Source: Bacteroidota bacterium (GTDB lineage Bacteria; Bacteroidota; Bacteroidia; Chitinophagales; Chitinophagaceae). Taken from it: DNA of 64,000 nucleotides. Positions within the stretch are counted from its first letter, which is position 1; every line of letters begins with the position of its first letter. Positions 34,587-44,289 of this stretch are shown one piece after another. A program made the translations under genes and the position numbers. The stretch spans positions 62,001 through 126,000 of the forward strand of contig JAIUNW010000002.1 in assembly GCA_020161535.1 (NCBI GenBank), given 5' to 3'. The notes beneath the pieces are model-generated. The model was not told where the DNA came from, made no database searches, and worked only from the letters and a program-made list of their open reading frames with translations.

Positions 34587-35981
34587 ATGCAACGATCCTT
34601 TATTCCATCCATCCAAATGAAGATCCTGGCAGATTTGCTGACGATCTCACTGGTCTTTGTGTTTCAGCATAGCAGCGCTACCAAGCTTCCCTACAATGCC
34701 AATATCCTGATTGTGCTCAGTTCCCTGTCCAGTTGGTTTATTGCCGCACGCTTTGTTGGCTTGTACAAAGACTTTCGCTCCATCCCTTTTTCTGTTGAAT
34801 TCACCGAATTCATCAAAGCAATTACGCTCTATTCCTTACTGAGCTCTTTCATTGTTTTCATCATTTTTAAAGGAGTCCCTTTCAGCAGGGCCGACCTGTT
34901 TTTTCATTGCGTAGCATTGCTCATCCTCCTGCCACTGCAGAAATTGGCCATCCGGGTTATCATGAAAAAAATTCGCAGCAATGCCCAACTGAACCGAAAG
35001 GTATTAATCGTTGGTGCCGGCGAACCAGGCATGGACTTCTACCAGCACTATGTAAAAGACAACCACTACGGTTTTACCCTCGCCGGTTTTATTGACGATG
35101 AGCAAAATCCCTCCGTCAACGGCCACTATCTCGGCAAAACGGCTGATATCGACAAGGTGATTGCCAAATATGACCTGGACGATATCATCGTCACCATGCC
35201 CATGCGTGATGAATCGCAGTTGGCTAAAATTGTATCAGTAGGCGAGAAGGAAGGCAAACGCATACGAATCATACCTCACTACGAACGTTTTGGCGGCTCG
35301 GGAAAAGTGCATGTCGGCACCCTTGGTTCATTGCCCATCATCACCCTTCGGTCTTTGCCACTCGATCTGTCTGACAATAAGCTGTACAAACGCGTATTCG
35401 ACATTGTTTTTTCGGCACTGATCATTACCCTGGTATTGTCATGGCTTATACCGATCGTAGCCCTGATCATCAAACTCACATCCAAGGGCCCTGTTTTCTT
35501 CAAACAGGAACGCTGGGGACTCAACAACAAACCCATCATCTGTTACAAATTCAGGTCGATGCGGGTGGATAGCAAAGACCTCGACGAAAATGGAAAATAC
35601 CAGCAGGCTACCAAAGATGATCCAAGGGTCACTGGCATCGGTAAATTCATCCGTAAAACAAATATTGACGAACTTCCGCAATTCATCAACGTATTGCTTG
35701 GCTCTATGTCGGTAGTAGGCCCGCGCCCACACCCGGTACCGTTAAACATGTTATCGAAAGATATCATCGACAACTATATGCTTCGTCACTGGGTGAAGCC
35801 TGGCATCACCGGATGGGCCCAGGTGAATGGATACCGGGGAGAAACCGAACAGTCGCACCTGATGAAGAAAAGAGTTGAATTTGACGTTTGGTATATTGAA
35901 AACTGGACTTTCTGGCTTGACCTTCAAATCATCGTGCAAACACTGGTGAATATGGTCAAAGGCGAAAAGAACGCATATTGA
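34587..35981 (+). CDS. Undecaprenyl-phosphate glucose phosphotransferase (WcaJ-like initiating transferase)
   Basis: This enzyme starts repeat-unit synthesis by moving a sugar-1-phosphate from a UDP-sugar to undecaprenyl phosphate. The 464-residue protein has four N-terminal membrane helices (about 10-110), a Rossmann-like CoA-binding-type domain starting VLIVGAGEPGMDFY, a fifth membrane segment (IVFSALIITLVLSWLIPIVAL), and a bacterial sugar transferase domain. That domain shows KRVFDI, GPVFFKQERWGLNNK, YKFRSMR, TNIDELPQFINVLLGSMSVVGPRPHP and KPGITGWAQVNGYRG. Base composition here returns to that of the genome flank. It is followed by the wzi-type gene 13 nt later. Confidence 0.93.
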   Translation: MQRSFIPSIQMKILADLLTISLVFVFQHSSATKLPYNANILIVLSSLSSWFIAARFVGLYKDFRSIPFSVEFTEFIKAITLYSLLSSFIVFIIFKGVPFSRADLFFHCVALLILLPLQKLAIRVIMKKIRSNAQLNRKVLIVGAGEPGMDFYQHYVKDNHYGFTLAGFIDDEQNPSVNGHYLGKTADIDKVIAKYDLDDIIVTMPMRDESQLAKIVSVGEKEGKRIRIIPHYERFGGSGKVHVGTLGSLPIITLRSLPLDLSDNKLYKRVFDIVFSALIITLVLSWLIPIVALIIKLTSKGPVFFKQERWGLNNKPIICYKFRSMRVDSKDLDENGKYQQATKDDPRVTGIGKFIRKTNIDELPQFINVLLGSMSVVGPRPHPVPLNMLSKDIIDNYMLRHWVKPGITGWAQVNGYRGETEQSHLMKKRVEFDVWYIENWTFWLDLQIIVQTLVNMVKGEKNAY

Positions 35982-35994
35982 GCAGGATCGACAG

Positions 35995-37674
35995 ATGATA
36001 AACAGAAAAATCTTTTACACCGCAACAGCAGCGCTGTTGCTTTTTATTTTAGCAGCCAGCCAGCCGCTCCTTGCCCAGTCGCTTCCTGTCGGCTCTTCTA
36101 TTTTGGAAGATTATTTCCGACGCGAACAAATCAAAGGCGAACGCGATAGCCTGGTCTCTTTCTTGGTTCGACCCCTGGTAGCAAGAAACAAAGCAGCAGC
36201 AGATTCCCTTTTTCAAACAACTGTTGAAGAAGATGTTTTTCTCAAAGGCCGCGGACGGTTTCGGGTGTTGCCCGCCAGCATTCGCCAACAATACAATACC
36301 CACCATCCTTTTGGCTGGAACGATGGCCCCATGATACCCGCCAATGGTTACCAGGCCTATTTTACCGCGGGATTTTTTGTCGCAGTGGGCGATTGGTTAA
36401 CGGTACAACTACAACCCGAGTTGGTGTATGCGGCCAATAAAGATTTCGCCACTTTTCCCGCAGGTCACACAGATAGTATCTGGCGCGCCTACTATGCATT
36501 TGCCAATGATATTGACAATCCCGAACGCTATGGGTCCCGCAACTACACGCGCGTTTTCGCCGGACAATCATCCATCCGCTTTAACTATAAAAAACTTTCA
36601 CTGGGCGTTTCGACTGAATCTTTGTGGTGGGGTCCTGGCATTCGCAATAGCCTAATCATGTCGAACAATGCGCCCGGCTTTCTTCACCTCAGCCTGAATT
36701 CAAGGGCGCCGATGAAAACATTTCTCGGCCATGTTGAATGGCAATTGATTGGCGGTATACTGGAAAATTCTGGCATCTATCCGCTCGATACCACCCGAAC
36801 CTTTGAAGGGCAACAACTGTATATTCCCAAACCCGATCACCGTCGGTATATCAATGCCATGACCATTTCCTGGCAACCGAAATGGATACCAAATCTCTTT
36901 ATCGGTTTCTCGCGGGCCTTTTACCAATACAACAACAATATTCCGAAAAACGCCAACGGTTACCTGCCGGTGTTCACTTCGTTTTTCAAAGGACAAGGCA
37001 ACGATGATATTGCCATTGGCCGCGATCAATTGCTGTCTGCTTCTTTTCGGTGGGTGTTGCCGCGCGAGAAAGCAGAAATTTATGCAGCGTATGGAAGAAA
37101 TGACCATGCCCAAAATTCAGAAGACTTGTTATTGGAGCCAGAACACAGCCGCGCATATCTCATCGGACTGCATAAAATTTTCAACACACGCAAAAACAGG
37201 GAAGTTGAAGTATTGCTGGAGATGACCCAGACCCAGGAACCGGCTACCGGAAGCCTGCGCGCGCTCCAACCCTGGTATGCGCATTACCAGACCCGGCACG
37301 GCTATACCAACCTCGGCCAGGTAATCGGCGCTGGCATCGGCCCGGGTGGTAATAGCCAAACCCTGGGTGTTAGCTGGAACAAAGGCATCCAAAAAACAGG
37401 ATTTTTTGTTGATCGCATTGTACACAATAACGATTTTTATTACGCCGCTTTCGGCCCGATGAATCGCTCTGATGTGCATTGGGTAGACCTGGCGATCAAT
37501 GCTTATAAAACCTGGCGTTTTCAACAGATTTTGCTTAGCGCCAACGCGAGTTTTATTCGATCTTTCAATTATCAATGGCGGTATAAAGACAATCCTGCAA
37601 TTTTGCTGAATGGAAATAAGGACATCAACAACCTGCAGTTGGGTTGTACAGTCTCTTATCTCTTCGGAAAATAA
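35995..37674 (+). CDS. Capsule assembly Wzi family outer-membrane protein
   Basis: A 559-residue predicted outer-membrane beta-barrel with signal peptide (cleaved near PLLAQ, residue 28). The Wzi family anchors or organises capsular polysaccharide at the cell surface. Typical pieces are NDGPMIPANGYQAYFTAGFF, the FAGQSSIRFNYKKLSLGVSTESLWWGPG block, and HIEWQ-like strands (GHVEWQLIGGIL). The C-terminus ends in an aromatic strand (LGCTVSYLFGK). It sits between the initiating transferase and a glycosyltransferase gene, 3 nt before the latter, which supports a capsule role. Confidence 0.87.
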   Translation: MINRKIFYTATAALLLFILAASQPLLAQSLPVGSSILEDYFRREQIKGERDSLVSFLVRPLVARNKAAADSLFQTTVEEDVFLKGRGRFRVLPASIRQQYNTHHPFGWNDGPMIPANGYQAYFTAGFFVAVGDWLTVQLQPELVYAANKDFATFPAGHTDSIWRAYYAFANDIDNPERYGSRNYTRVFAGQSSIRFNYKKLSLGVSTESLWWGPGIRNSLIMSNNAPGFLHLSLNSRAPMKTFLGHVEWQLIGGILENSGIYPLDTTRTFEGQQLYIPKPDHRRYINAMTISWQPKWIPNLFIGFSRAFYQYNNNIPKNANGYLPVFTSFFKGQGNDDIAIGRDQLLSASFRWVLPREKAEIYAAYGRNDHAQNSEDLLLEPEHSRAYLIGLHKIFNTRKNREVEVLLEMTQTQEPATGSLRALQPWYAHYQTRHGYTNLGQVIGAGIGPGGNSQTLGVSWNKGIQKTGFFVDRIVHNNDFYYAAFGPMNRSDVHWVDLAINAYKTWRFQQILLSANASFIRSFNYQWRYKDNPAILLNGNKDINNLQLGCTVSYLFGK

Positions 37675-37677
37675 ACT

Positions 37678-38538
37678 ATGTCAGCAGCAGCACCGCTTTT
37701 CTCCATACTGATTCCAACCTGGAACAACCTTCGCTACCTGCAATTGTGCATCGGCAGCATTCGAAAGTATTCATCGCATACGCACCAGATCATTGTGCAT
37801 GCCAATGAATCAAAAGATGGCACGGTCGACTGGCTCAGGCAACAACCTGATATTGAATTCACCCACAGTGAAGATAATATCGGCGTTTGTTATGCCCTCA
37901 ATCTCTCCCGCACGCTGGTGAAAACAGACTATGTGCTGTACATCAATGATGATATGTTTGTTTGTCCCGGGTGGGACCAGGCCCTGCTCGAAGAAATCCA
38001 ACAAATCGGCCACAACCGATTTTTCCTCTCCTCCACCGCCATCGAACCAGTGCCGCAAAGCAACTGCGCCATCAAAGGTGATTTCGGTCGCAGCATCGAC
38101 AGCTTTGATGAGGCGGCACTCATTAAAAATTTTGCGTCCTTCCCCATGAACGATTGGCAGGGTTCTACCTGGCCACCTAACCTGGTTCACCGCGATATAT
38201 GGGATGAAGTGGGCGGTTATAGTATTGAATTCAGTCCCGGCATGTATTCCGACCCAGATTTCTCCATGAAACTCTGGCAGGCAGACGTGCGCTATTTTAA
38301 AGGCATCGCCCGTAGCCGGGTGTATCATTTTGGTAAGATTTCCACCAAGCGCGTAAAAACGAACAAAGGGTACAACCAGTTCATTCGTAAATGGGGTGTC
38401 AGCTCCAGCACGCTGACGGACTATATGCTGCACCGCGGTCAGCCCTTCACCGGCCCGCTGCCCGAATTCAAATCCCCGCGCTGGCTTCGCCTCAAAAATC
38501 TGGCCAAAAAAATCTCCGTATCGTTTAGACAGGAATAG
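37678..38538 (+). CDS. Glycosyltransferase family 2 protein
   Basis: A 286-residue GT-A glycosyltransferase. FSILIPTWNNLRYLQLCIGSI opens the fold, IVHANESKDGTVDWL follows, and YVLYINDDMFVCPGWD contains the metal-binding Asp pair. MYSDPDFSMKLWQ is the likely catalytic-base region. It lies 3 nt after the wzi-type gene and is the last gene of this polysaccharide unit. Its G+C and codon use match the flanks rather than the A+T-rich core. Confidence 0.86.
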   Translation: MSAAAPLFSILIPTWNNLRYLQLCIGSIRKYSSHTHQIIVHANESKDGTVDWLRQQPDIEFTHSEDNIGVCYALNLSRTLVKTDYVLYINDDMFVCPGWDQALLEEIQQIGHNRFFLSSTAIEPVPQSNCAIKGDFGRSIDSFDEAALIKNFASFPMNDWQGSTWPPNLVHRDIWDEVGGYSIEFSPGMYSDPDFSMKLWQADVRYFKGIARSRVYHFGKISTKRVKTNKGYNQFIRKWGVSSSTLTDYMLHRGQPFTGPLPEFKSPRWLRLKNLAKKISVSFRQE

Positions 38539-38590
38539 CAACACGATAAAAAGCCGTACATTTTGTTCGGATTGCCATTACTGATTTTGC

Positions 38591-41041
38591 ATGAAGATAT
38601 TATTTCAATTATGTGCCTGGCTGTTGTTTTACTCAGCCGTTGCTTATGGACAGGATTCCGTTCGAACGCGCGATACCGCTGCCTGGTGGCGGGGTGATCG
38701 TAGCGAAAGGCGTTGGCGCGACAGCAGCTTTCGACGCGATTCCATTGCCGGTCGTCCGGATAGTGTACGCCAACGTGGTCGAGGCTTCAGTTCGCTTTTT
38801 GCGGATTCCACCAAACTCGACACGGCCGATTACCAGGCGGCCATCGAGCGATCCTTTGCCACGCTGTCACAAATCAAAGAACAGAGTGAGCTGAGTGCTG
38901 ATATCAGACATATTGCCAACAAACTGACGGATGCTGATTCGGCCCTTGCGGTGATCAAGAACAATGTTGATTCCAATAGTAATTATCTCAGTCTTCGCCA
39001 CCTGGAACTGTTTAAAAACCTGCTCATCAATATGCAGCAGGATGTAGAAGCGCAGCGCCTTAAACTCGATAGTACCGAAAAGCAAATGCATCAGTTGCAG
39101 AAAACAATGCGGCAATTGATGGCTGATACTGTTTTGCGTCTGCTGATGTTAGACAGTGGCTTACGGCAAACTTTTGGTCCGCAATTGAAAGATATGCGAT
39201 TGGAATGGCGGCAATCGGTTCGCGGTTTTCGACAATCGTACAACCAGCTTGTTGGTTTGCAAACACACAACTCACGCAATGCGATCCTTATTTCTTCACT
39301 GCTGACCAAGGTAGATGATATGTTGACATCATCGCTCAGCAGGGTATTCAGGCGGGAGCGCTCTTACCTGTGGGATCCAGCTACGGGCGAAGACCTGCAG
39401 CAATTGCGAAGCGCTTACCGAAAAGTGTACGAAGGCGAAAGAAAGGCCATGCGTTATTATTTTCGAGATAGTGTCAATAACCGGTTGTTTTTGTTGTTGA
39501 TTGGCGCCATTTTTCTGATTTGGAGCCTGCGCAATATCAGGAGTTTGCAAAAATCGAAAGACCAGCAAATCCTGTCCTCGCTGCCGATCGAATACCTCTA
39601 TCCCTATTACATTGCGTCGTCCCTGATCCTGGTGTTTATATTAGCGCCTTTGTTTGACCTGGAAGCGCCGGCAGCCTATATAGAATCAATGCAATTTCTG
39701 CTGATTCTGACATTAACTTATATTTTCTGGCGTCGCTGGCCCCGAAAGCTTTTTTACTATTGGCTCGGCATTCTTTTTCTATTTCTTTGCTTTTCTTTCA
39801 GTCACCATACCGTGTTGCCCGGGTTCCGTCAGCGACTCTTGTTCATTTTGCTGAGTGCTGTTTCAATTTATCTCGGCATTGTTTTTCTACGTCACCTGCA
39901 CGAATATAAAATGTTTACCCGCTGGTTGCGGTTTGTTATTGTACTATGTAATGTCATGCACTTATTGGCCATTATTAGCAATGTATTCGGCCGTTTGGCG
40001 CTGGCAACACTGCTGAGCACCGCGGCAATATTTAGTCTGTCGCAGGCTTTTGGCTTGTCGGTATTCGGAAAAATTTGTCTCGAATCTATCTTGCTTCAGA
40101 TCGAAGGTAGTCGTAGTCGCCAGGGTATTAAAGCAGCATACAAATTGGACGACGTGATGGCAAGCTTTCGTCAACTGATATTTGTGCTTTCGGTATTTCT
40201 TTGGTTGGTTGTATTTGCCACCAACTTGAATATCTATACTTCCGCCATCAGCGCCTTTGTCCACTTTCTACGTTCCGTTCATACCATTGGCAGTGCCCAA
40301 TTTACTTTTGGGGGCATCATACTTTTCTTCGGCATTATTTGGATCGCCCACCTCTTACAGAAATATGTTGGCTTTTTCTTTGGGGATACCGGTCAGGAAG
40401 ATATGCAGAACAAGCGACAAAGATCAAAGATGCTGATTGCGCGGCTGGTGGTTTTGTGTCTGGGTTACCTGATCGCCATAGCGGCTTCTGGTTTGCCGGT
40501 CGATAAAATCACCATTGTGCTCGGCGCATTGGGTGTAGGCATTGGCCTTGGTTTGCAAAACATCGTGAGCAATTTTGTGTCTGGTATCATCCTGATTTTT
40601 GATCGGCCCTTGCAAATTGGTGATTCGATTGAAATCGGGAGCAAAGCAGGTAAAGTGCGTGAAATCGGTCTGCGGTCTAGCACTTTGCTAACACCCGCAG
40701 GGGCGGAAGTCATCATTCCCAATGGCGATATTTTATCGCAGCAAATTACCAACTGGACCTTGTCGAACAATCTTCAACGGGTGGGCTTATCGATGTCGGT
40801 AAAAGGCGATACCGACCTGACTGCACTCCATCAAAGCTTACAGGAGATATTAAAAGGTTCGGGCTATTGGGCAGAAGAAACAAACACGCAACTGCTTTTT
40901 ACAGCAGTGAAAGATGGAATAACCAACCTGAGGTTCTATTTTTGGTGCAACAACGCCTTCAAAACAGAACAAGCGGCCAGTAAACTGGTGGAAGGCCTTC
41001 AACAAAAATTTGGTGACGACATAACGGTAGAAATAATATGA
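38591..41041 (+). CDS. Large MscS-family mechanosensitive channel
   Basis: An 816-residue channel protein, far longer than E. coli MscS (286). The signal peptide ends near AYGQ (residue 21). It is followed by an Arg/Asp-rich stretch and a long helical periplasmic domain (about 60-290). Around ten membrane segments come next (about 305-665). The pore helix and MscS core read VLGALGVGIGLGLQNIVSNFVSGIILIFDRPLQIGDSIEI, then the beta domain with LRSSTLLTPAGAEVIIPNGDIL and a C-terminal alpha/beta domain. The architecture resembles MscK/YbdG-like large members. Its last four bases (ATGA) are shared with the next gene. Confidence 0.92.
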   Translation: MKILFQLCAWLLFYSAVAYGQDSVRTRDTAAWWRGDRSERRWRDSSFRRDSIAGRPDSVRQRGRGFSSLFADSTKLDTADYQAAIERSFATLSQIKEQSELSADIRHIANKLTDADSALAVIKNNVDSNSNYLSLRHLELFKNLLINMQQDVEAQRLKLDSTEKQMHQLQKTMRQLMADTVLRLLMLDSGLRQTFGPQLKDMRLEWRQSVRGFRQSYNQLVGLQTHNSRNAILISSLLTKVDDMLTSSLSRVFRRERSYLWDPATGEDLQQLRSAYRKVYEGERKAMRYYFRDSVNNRLFLLLIGAIFLIWSLRNIRSLQKSKDQQILSSLPIEYLYPYYIASSLILVFILAPLFDLEAPAAYIESMQFLLILTLTYIFWRRWPRKLFYYWLGILFLFLCFSFSHHTVLPGFRQRLLFILLSAVSIYLGIVFLRHLHEYKMFTRWLRFVIVLCNVMHLLAIISNVFGRLALATLLSTAAIFSLSQAFGLSVFGKICLESILLQIEGSRSRQGIKAAYKLDDVMASFRQLIFVLSVFLWLVVFATNLNIYTSAISAFVHFLRSVHTIGSAQFTFGGIILFFGIIWIAHLLQKYVGFFFGDTGQEDMQNKRQRSKMLIARLVVLCLGYLIAIAASGLPVDKITIVLGALGVGIGLGLQNIVSNFVSGIILIFDRPLQIGDSIEIGSKAGKVREIGLRSSTLLTPAGAEVIIPNGDILSQQITNWTLSNNLQRVGLSMSVKGDTDLTALHQSLQEILKGSGYWAEETNTQLLFTAVKDGITNLRFYFWCNNAFKTEQAASKLVEGLQQKFGDDITVEII

Positions 41042-41823
41042 AAAAACGCCTGCTGATTTTTGCTTTATGCCCCTTGTTTCTTTTTGGACAAACGGCCAAT
41101 GAACCCCGGCAATGCGATGTTAACTTTGTCAATACGCCTATTAAAATTGATGGCCAGGTTGACGAAGCTTGGGAAAGTGTTTCTTGGTCGCCCGATTTTG
41201 TCGACATCGTCAGCAGTAGCCAACCCATGCCGCCGTACAGAACGCGCATCAAGCTGTTGTGGGATCATAGTTATCTCTACCTATTGGCCGACATGGAAGA
41301 GCCGCATATTTGGGCTACGTTGAAAAAGCACGATGACATTGTTTTCCACGACAATGATTTTGAATTGTTCATTGATCCCAATAACGACGGACTTCAGTAT
41401 TTTGAAATCGAAGTCAATCCGTTTAATACGGTGTTCGATTTGCTCATGAACAAGCCCTATAACAAAGGTGGGAATATGGATGCCAGTTGGAATTCGGTTG
41501 GCTTTCAATCAGCAGTGGTGATTGATGGTACGCTGAACAAGCCGACTGACACAGACAAGGGCTGGTTGGTGGAAATGGCGATTCCTTTTGCTTCTATGAA
41601 AAGACCCGGTCGGGTGCATCAGCCCCAGGTCGGTGATAGCTGGCGCGCCAATTTCAGCCGCGTTGAGTGGGATACAGATATTGTTGATGGAAAATATATT
41701 ATCCGGAGAAATGCCAGTGGCAAGAAACTACCGGAACACAATTGGGTATGGTCGCCACAGGGCGCTATCAATATGCATATTCCTGAAAAATGGGGGTATA
41801 TTCATTTCAAAGCTGCGAAATAA
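41038..41823 (+). CDS. Secreted carbohydrate-binding family 9-like protein
   Basis: A 261-residue exported protein; the signal peptide is MKKRLLIFALCPLFLFGQ. The rest is one CBM9-like domain: PIKIDGQVDEAWESVSW, IKLLWDHSYLYLLADMEEPHIWA, FHDNDFELFIDPNNDG, YFEIEVNPFNTVFDL, WLVEMAIPFAS and GDSWRANFSRVEW. Members bind or remodel carbohydrates at the cell surface; there is no catalytic domain. It overlaps the MscS gene by 4 nt and is followed after 5 nt by a Tat-exported hydrolase-like gene, so the three appear to be one transcript. Confidence 0.88.
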   Translation: MKKRLLIFALCPLFLFGQTANEPRQCDVNFVNTPIKIDGQVDEAWESVSWSPDFVDIVSSSQPMPPYRTRIKLLWDHSYLYLLADMEEPHIWATLKKHDDIVFHDNDFELFIDPNNDGLQYFEIEVNPFNTVFDLLMNKPYNKGGNMDASWNSVGFQSAVVIDGTLNKPTDTDKGWLVEMAIPFASMKRPGRVHQPQVGDSWRANFSRVEWDTDIVDGKYIIRRNASGKKLPEHNWVWSPQGAINMHIPEKWGYIHFKAAK

Positions 41824-41828
41824 CCTGC

Positions 41829-42914
41829 ATGCATAACCGAAGAAAATTTATCCGCAACGGATTGATTACTGCTGTAGCCGCACCGCTGGTGCCAGCTGCC
41901 ATTACCGCGACCGAAACGCCTGCACATAAAGAAATGCCCGCCGGCAAAGGTCGTCATTGGGTATGGATCAATCCTGATAACAAAGATGAACCTGCTGCGC
42001 TGGAGAAGCGATACCGTGAGTTTGCGGCTGCCGGTATTCGTGGGGTGCTATTTGAAGCAGACAGCGAAAAACATTTTCGGGCAGCCAAAAAAGCCGGCCT
42101 TGAAGCCCATCGCTGGAACTGGACCATGAACCGCGGCGATGCCATGCTCATGGAAAATCATCCCGAATGGTATGCCATTTCTCGTTCAGGCAAATCCTGC
42201 CACGACCAGCCGCCCTATGTGGGTTATTATCGCTGGCTATGCCCCTCGAAACCTGCCGTACAGGATTTTTTAGAAGCTGAGGCCGATAAAATTCTTGCCA
42301 AAGAGTATATCGATGGATTGCATCTTGATTATATCCGCTTCTGTGATGTGGTGCTGCCACTAAATCTTTGGTCGAACTATAAGCTCGTACAAACGCAGGA
42401 GTTGCCTGATTATGATTTCTGTTATTGCAACGATTGTAAAGCAGGTTTCAAAAAAATGACGGGCAAGGATATCGACAAACTGCCATATCCCGATGCGGTT
42501 CTTTCCTGGCGATTGTTCCGTTACCAGGCCATAACCCATGTGGTCAACAAACTGGCTGCTGTGGCAGCGAAACGGAAGAAATGGATCACCGCTGCGGTTT
42601 TTCCCACGCCTGAGGTGGCACGCAGAAATGTTCGGCAAGACTGGACCAACTGGAACCTCAACGCGGTGTTTCCAATGATCTACCATAAATTTTACCAGGA
42701 AGAGGTAAGATGGATCGGCGATGCGACCGAAGAAGGGGTGCATTTCCTGGCGGGAAAATTTCCTTTATACGCCGGACTCTTCATGCCTGATTTCGACAAT
42801 ACCGATCAACTTCGCGAGGGCGTTCAACTGGCGATGGCCAAAGGCGCGGCTGGCGTATCGATTTTTGGTACGGTAACCGACGATGTATTAAAGGTCCTTG
42901 CTGCTGCTCGCTGA
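41829..42914 (+). CDS. Tat-exported putative glycoside hydrolase-like TIM-barrel protein
   Basis: The ATG at 41829 gives 361 residues starting MHNRRKFIRNGLITAVAAPL, a twin-arginine signal; the open frame extends 13 codons further up. The body has the look of a GH10/DUF187-type TIM barrel: AAAGIRGVLFEADSEKHF, HRWNWTMNRGD, HLDYIRFCDVVLP, and AVFPMIYHKFYQEE. The CYCNDCKAGF pair of cysteines is seen in related uncharacterised hydrolases. Substrate unknown. It follows the CBM9-like gene by 5 nt, which suggests joint action on a glycan. The 3' end overlaps the convergent NADH dehydrogenase gene by 27 nt. Confidence 0.75.
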   Translation: MHNRRKFIRNGLITAVAAPLVPAAITATETPAHKEMPAGKGRHWVWINPDNKDEPAALEKRYREFAAAGIRGVLFEADSEKHFRAAKKAGLEAHRWNWTMNRGDAMLMENHPEWYAISRSGKSCHDQPPYVGYYRWLCPSKPAVQDFLEAEADKILAKEYIDGLHLDYIRFCDVVLPLNLWSNYKLVQTQELPDYDFCYCNDCKAGFKKMTGKDIDKLPYPDAVLSWRLFRYQAITHVVNKLAAVAAKRKKWITAAVFPTPEVARRNVRQDWTNWNLNAVFPMIYHKFYQEEVRWIGDATEEGVHFLAGKFPLYAGLFMPDFDNTDQLREGVQLAMAKGAAGVSIFGTVTDDVLKVLAAAR

Positions 42915-44192
42915 TAGTTCGGGGTTATTGGCGGTTTTACCAATGATCAGTCGCATGGAGGTATTGCGTGTAATGTAGGCGATGGTCCAATTGTACAGGG
43001 TCTTGATTTTGTTGTTGAAGCGGATCAATGAAAACAGGTGCACGAATAACCAGGCCATCCAGGCAAAAAATCCTTTCAAGTGCCATTTCGGGAAGGTTAG
43101 GTCGGCCACCGCTTTGTTGCGACCAATAATGGCCATGGATCCCTTGTCTTTGTAGCGAAACGGTTGCTGTGGTTGTTGTTTGGCCATCAGGTCGAAATTT
43201 TCCGCCAGTTGTTTGGCTTGTTGAATTGCCACCTGCGCCACTTGCGGGTGGCCATTGGGGAAAGCCGGATCATCGGTGAGCAGACAGGTATCGCCAATGG
43301 CATAAACGCCGTCAATGCCTTTCAACTGATTATACGCATCCACTTGCAGGCGATTGCCACGACCGAAAGCCGAATCAGGTAATCCCGCGAAGCGGGTTCC
43401 TGTAACACCGGCCGCCCAGATTAGGGTATAGGTACCAATGGTACTGCCATCACTTAAGGTAGCTGTTTCGTTTTGGTAGTCTTTGATGGTTCTTTCGAGT
43501 AATAATTGTACGCCCATGTTTTCCAGCACCCGTTTTGTTTCCAGTTGGGCCGAAATGCTCATGGGCGATAGCGGCGCTTTTTGTCCGTCGACCAAAATGA
43601 TACGGGTGTCTTCCATCACCTGCGGAATTTCCCGGTATTCTTTCGGCACCACTTCTTTTTTTAGGGTGGCCATCATGCCTGAAATCTCCACGCCTGTTGG
43701 TCCGCCGCCCGCTACCACAAATGTCAATCGCTTCTTCCTGATTTCCCGGTCGGGTTCGCGGGTGGCTGCTTCGTATTGACCTAGAAAATGATTGCGCAGG
43801 GCAATGGCATCGTCGACCGTTTTCATCGGAATGGCGTTTTTCCTGACCTGCTCCATGCCAAAATAATTCGTTTCTGCGCCGGTGGCGATAACGAGATAGT
43901 CATATGATAAGGTGCCAGTGGAGCTTTTTATCAGCTTATGCGTCAGGTCGATGGATTCCAGGTTGCCCTGTCGGAAACTGATTTGTTGAAATTTATACAG
44001 CAACCGGCGATAGGGGTAACAAATATTCGATACATCGAGAAAGCCGGTAGCCACCTGGTACAATAGGGGCGGAAAGAAGTTATAGTTGTTCCGATCAAGC
44101 AGGGTGATTTGATAGTCCGTGCTTTTGGCAGCCAATAATTCTGCAAACTGCACGCCCGCAAAGCCACCGCCAATTACGATGATCTTTTTCAT
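42888..44192 (-). CDS. Type II NADH dehydrogenase (NDH-2 family)
   Basis: A 434-residue membrane-associated flavoprotein that passes electrons from NADH to quinone without pumping protons. The ATG at 44192 starts directly at KKIIVIGGGFAGVQFAELL (FAD-binding GxGxxG); the open frame extends upstream without pattern. The second Rossmann motif is FVVAGGGPTGVEISGMM (NADH), then TLIWAAGVTG and VYAIGDTCLL (FAD), followed by the quinone-site-like HPQVAQVAIQQAKQLAEN. The C-terminus carries hydrophobic/amphipathic stretches (FFAWMAWLFVHLFSLI) for membrane binding. Confidence 0.92.
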   Translation of the reverse strand: MKKIIVIGGGFAGVQFAELLAAKSTDYQITLLDRNNYNFFPPLLYQVATGFLDVSNICYPYRRLLYKFQQISFRQGNLESIDLTHKLIKSSTGTLSYDYLVIATGAETNYFGMEQVRKNAIPMKTVDDAIALRNHFLGQYEAATREPDREIRKKRLTFVVAGGGPTGVEISGMMATLKKEVVPKEYREIPQVMEDTRIILVDGQKAPLSPMSISAQLETKRVLENMGVQLLLERTIKDYQNETATLSDGSTIGTYTLIWAAGVTGTRFAGLPDSAFGRGNRLQVDAYNQLKGIDGVYAIGDTCLLTDDPAFPNGHPQVAQVAIQQAKQLAENFDLMAKQQPQQPFRYKDKGSMAIIGRNKAVADLTFPKWHLKGFFAWMAWLFVHLFSLIRFNNKIKTLYNWTIAYITRNTSMRLIIGKTANNPELSASSSKDL

Positions 44193-44252
44193 AAAATGGA
44201 GTTGACAGCTTTCGCCTGACTTATTAACAGATTGAAAATTGATTTGTTCCCT

Positions 44253-44286
44253 AAAATAAAAAAACATGCCCGATAGACGGGCACGT
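44253..44286 (-). terminator. Intrinsic terminator after the btuG-like gene
   Basis: On the minus strand the hairpin TGCCCG-TCTAT-CGGGCA (44267-44283) is followed by TG and a run of seven T, then ATTTT (down to 44253). It begins 7 nt after the stop of the gene at 44290, the normal place for a rho-independent terminator closing the B12-uptake unit. Confidence 0.85.
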
Positions 44287-44289
44287 CGT

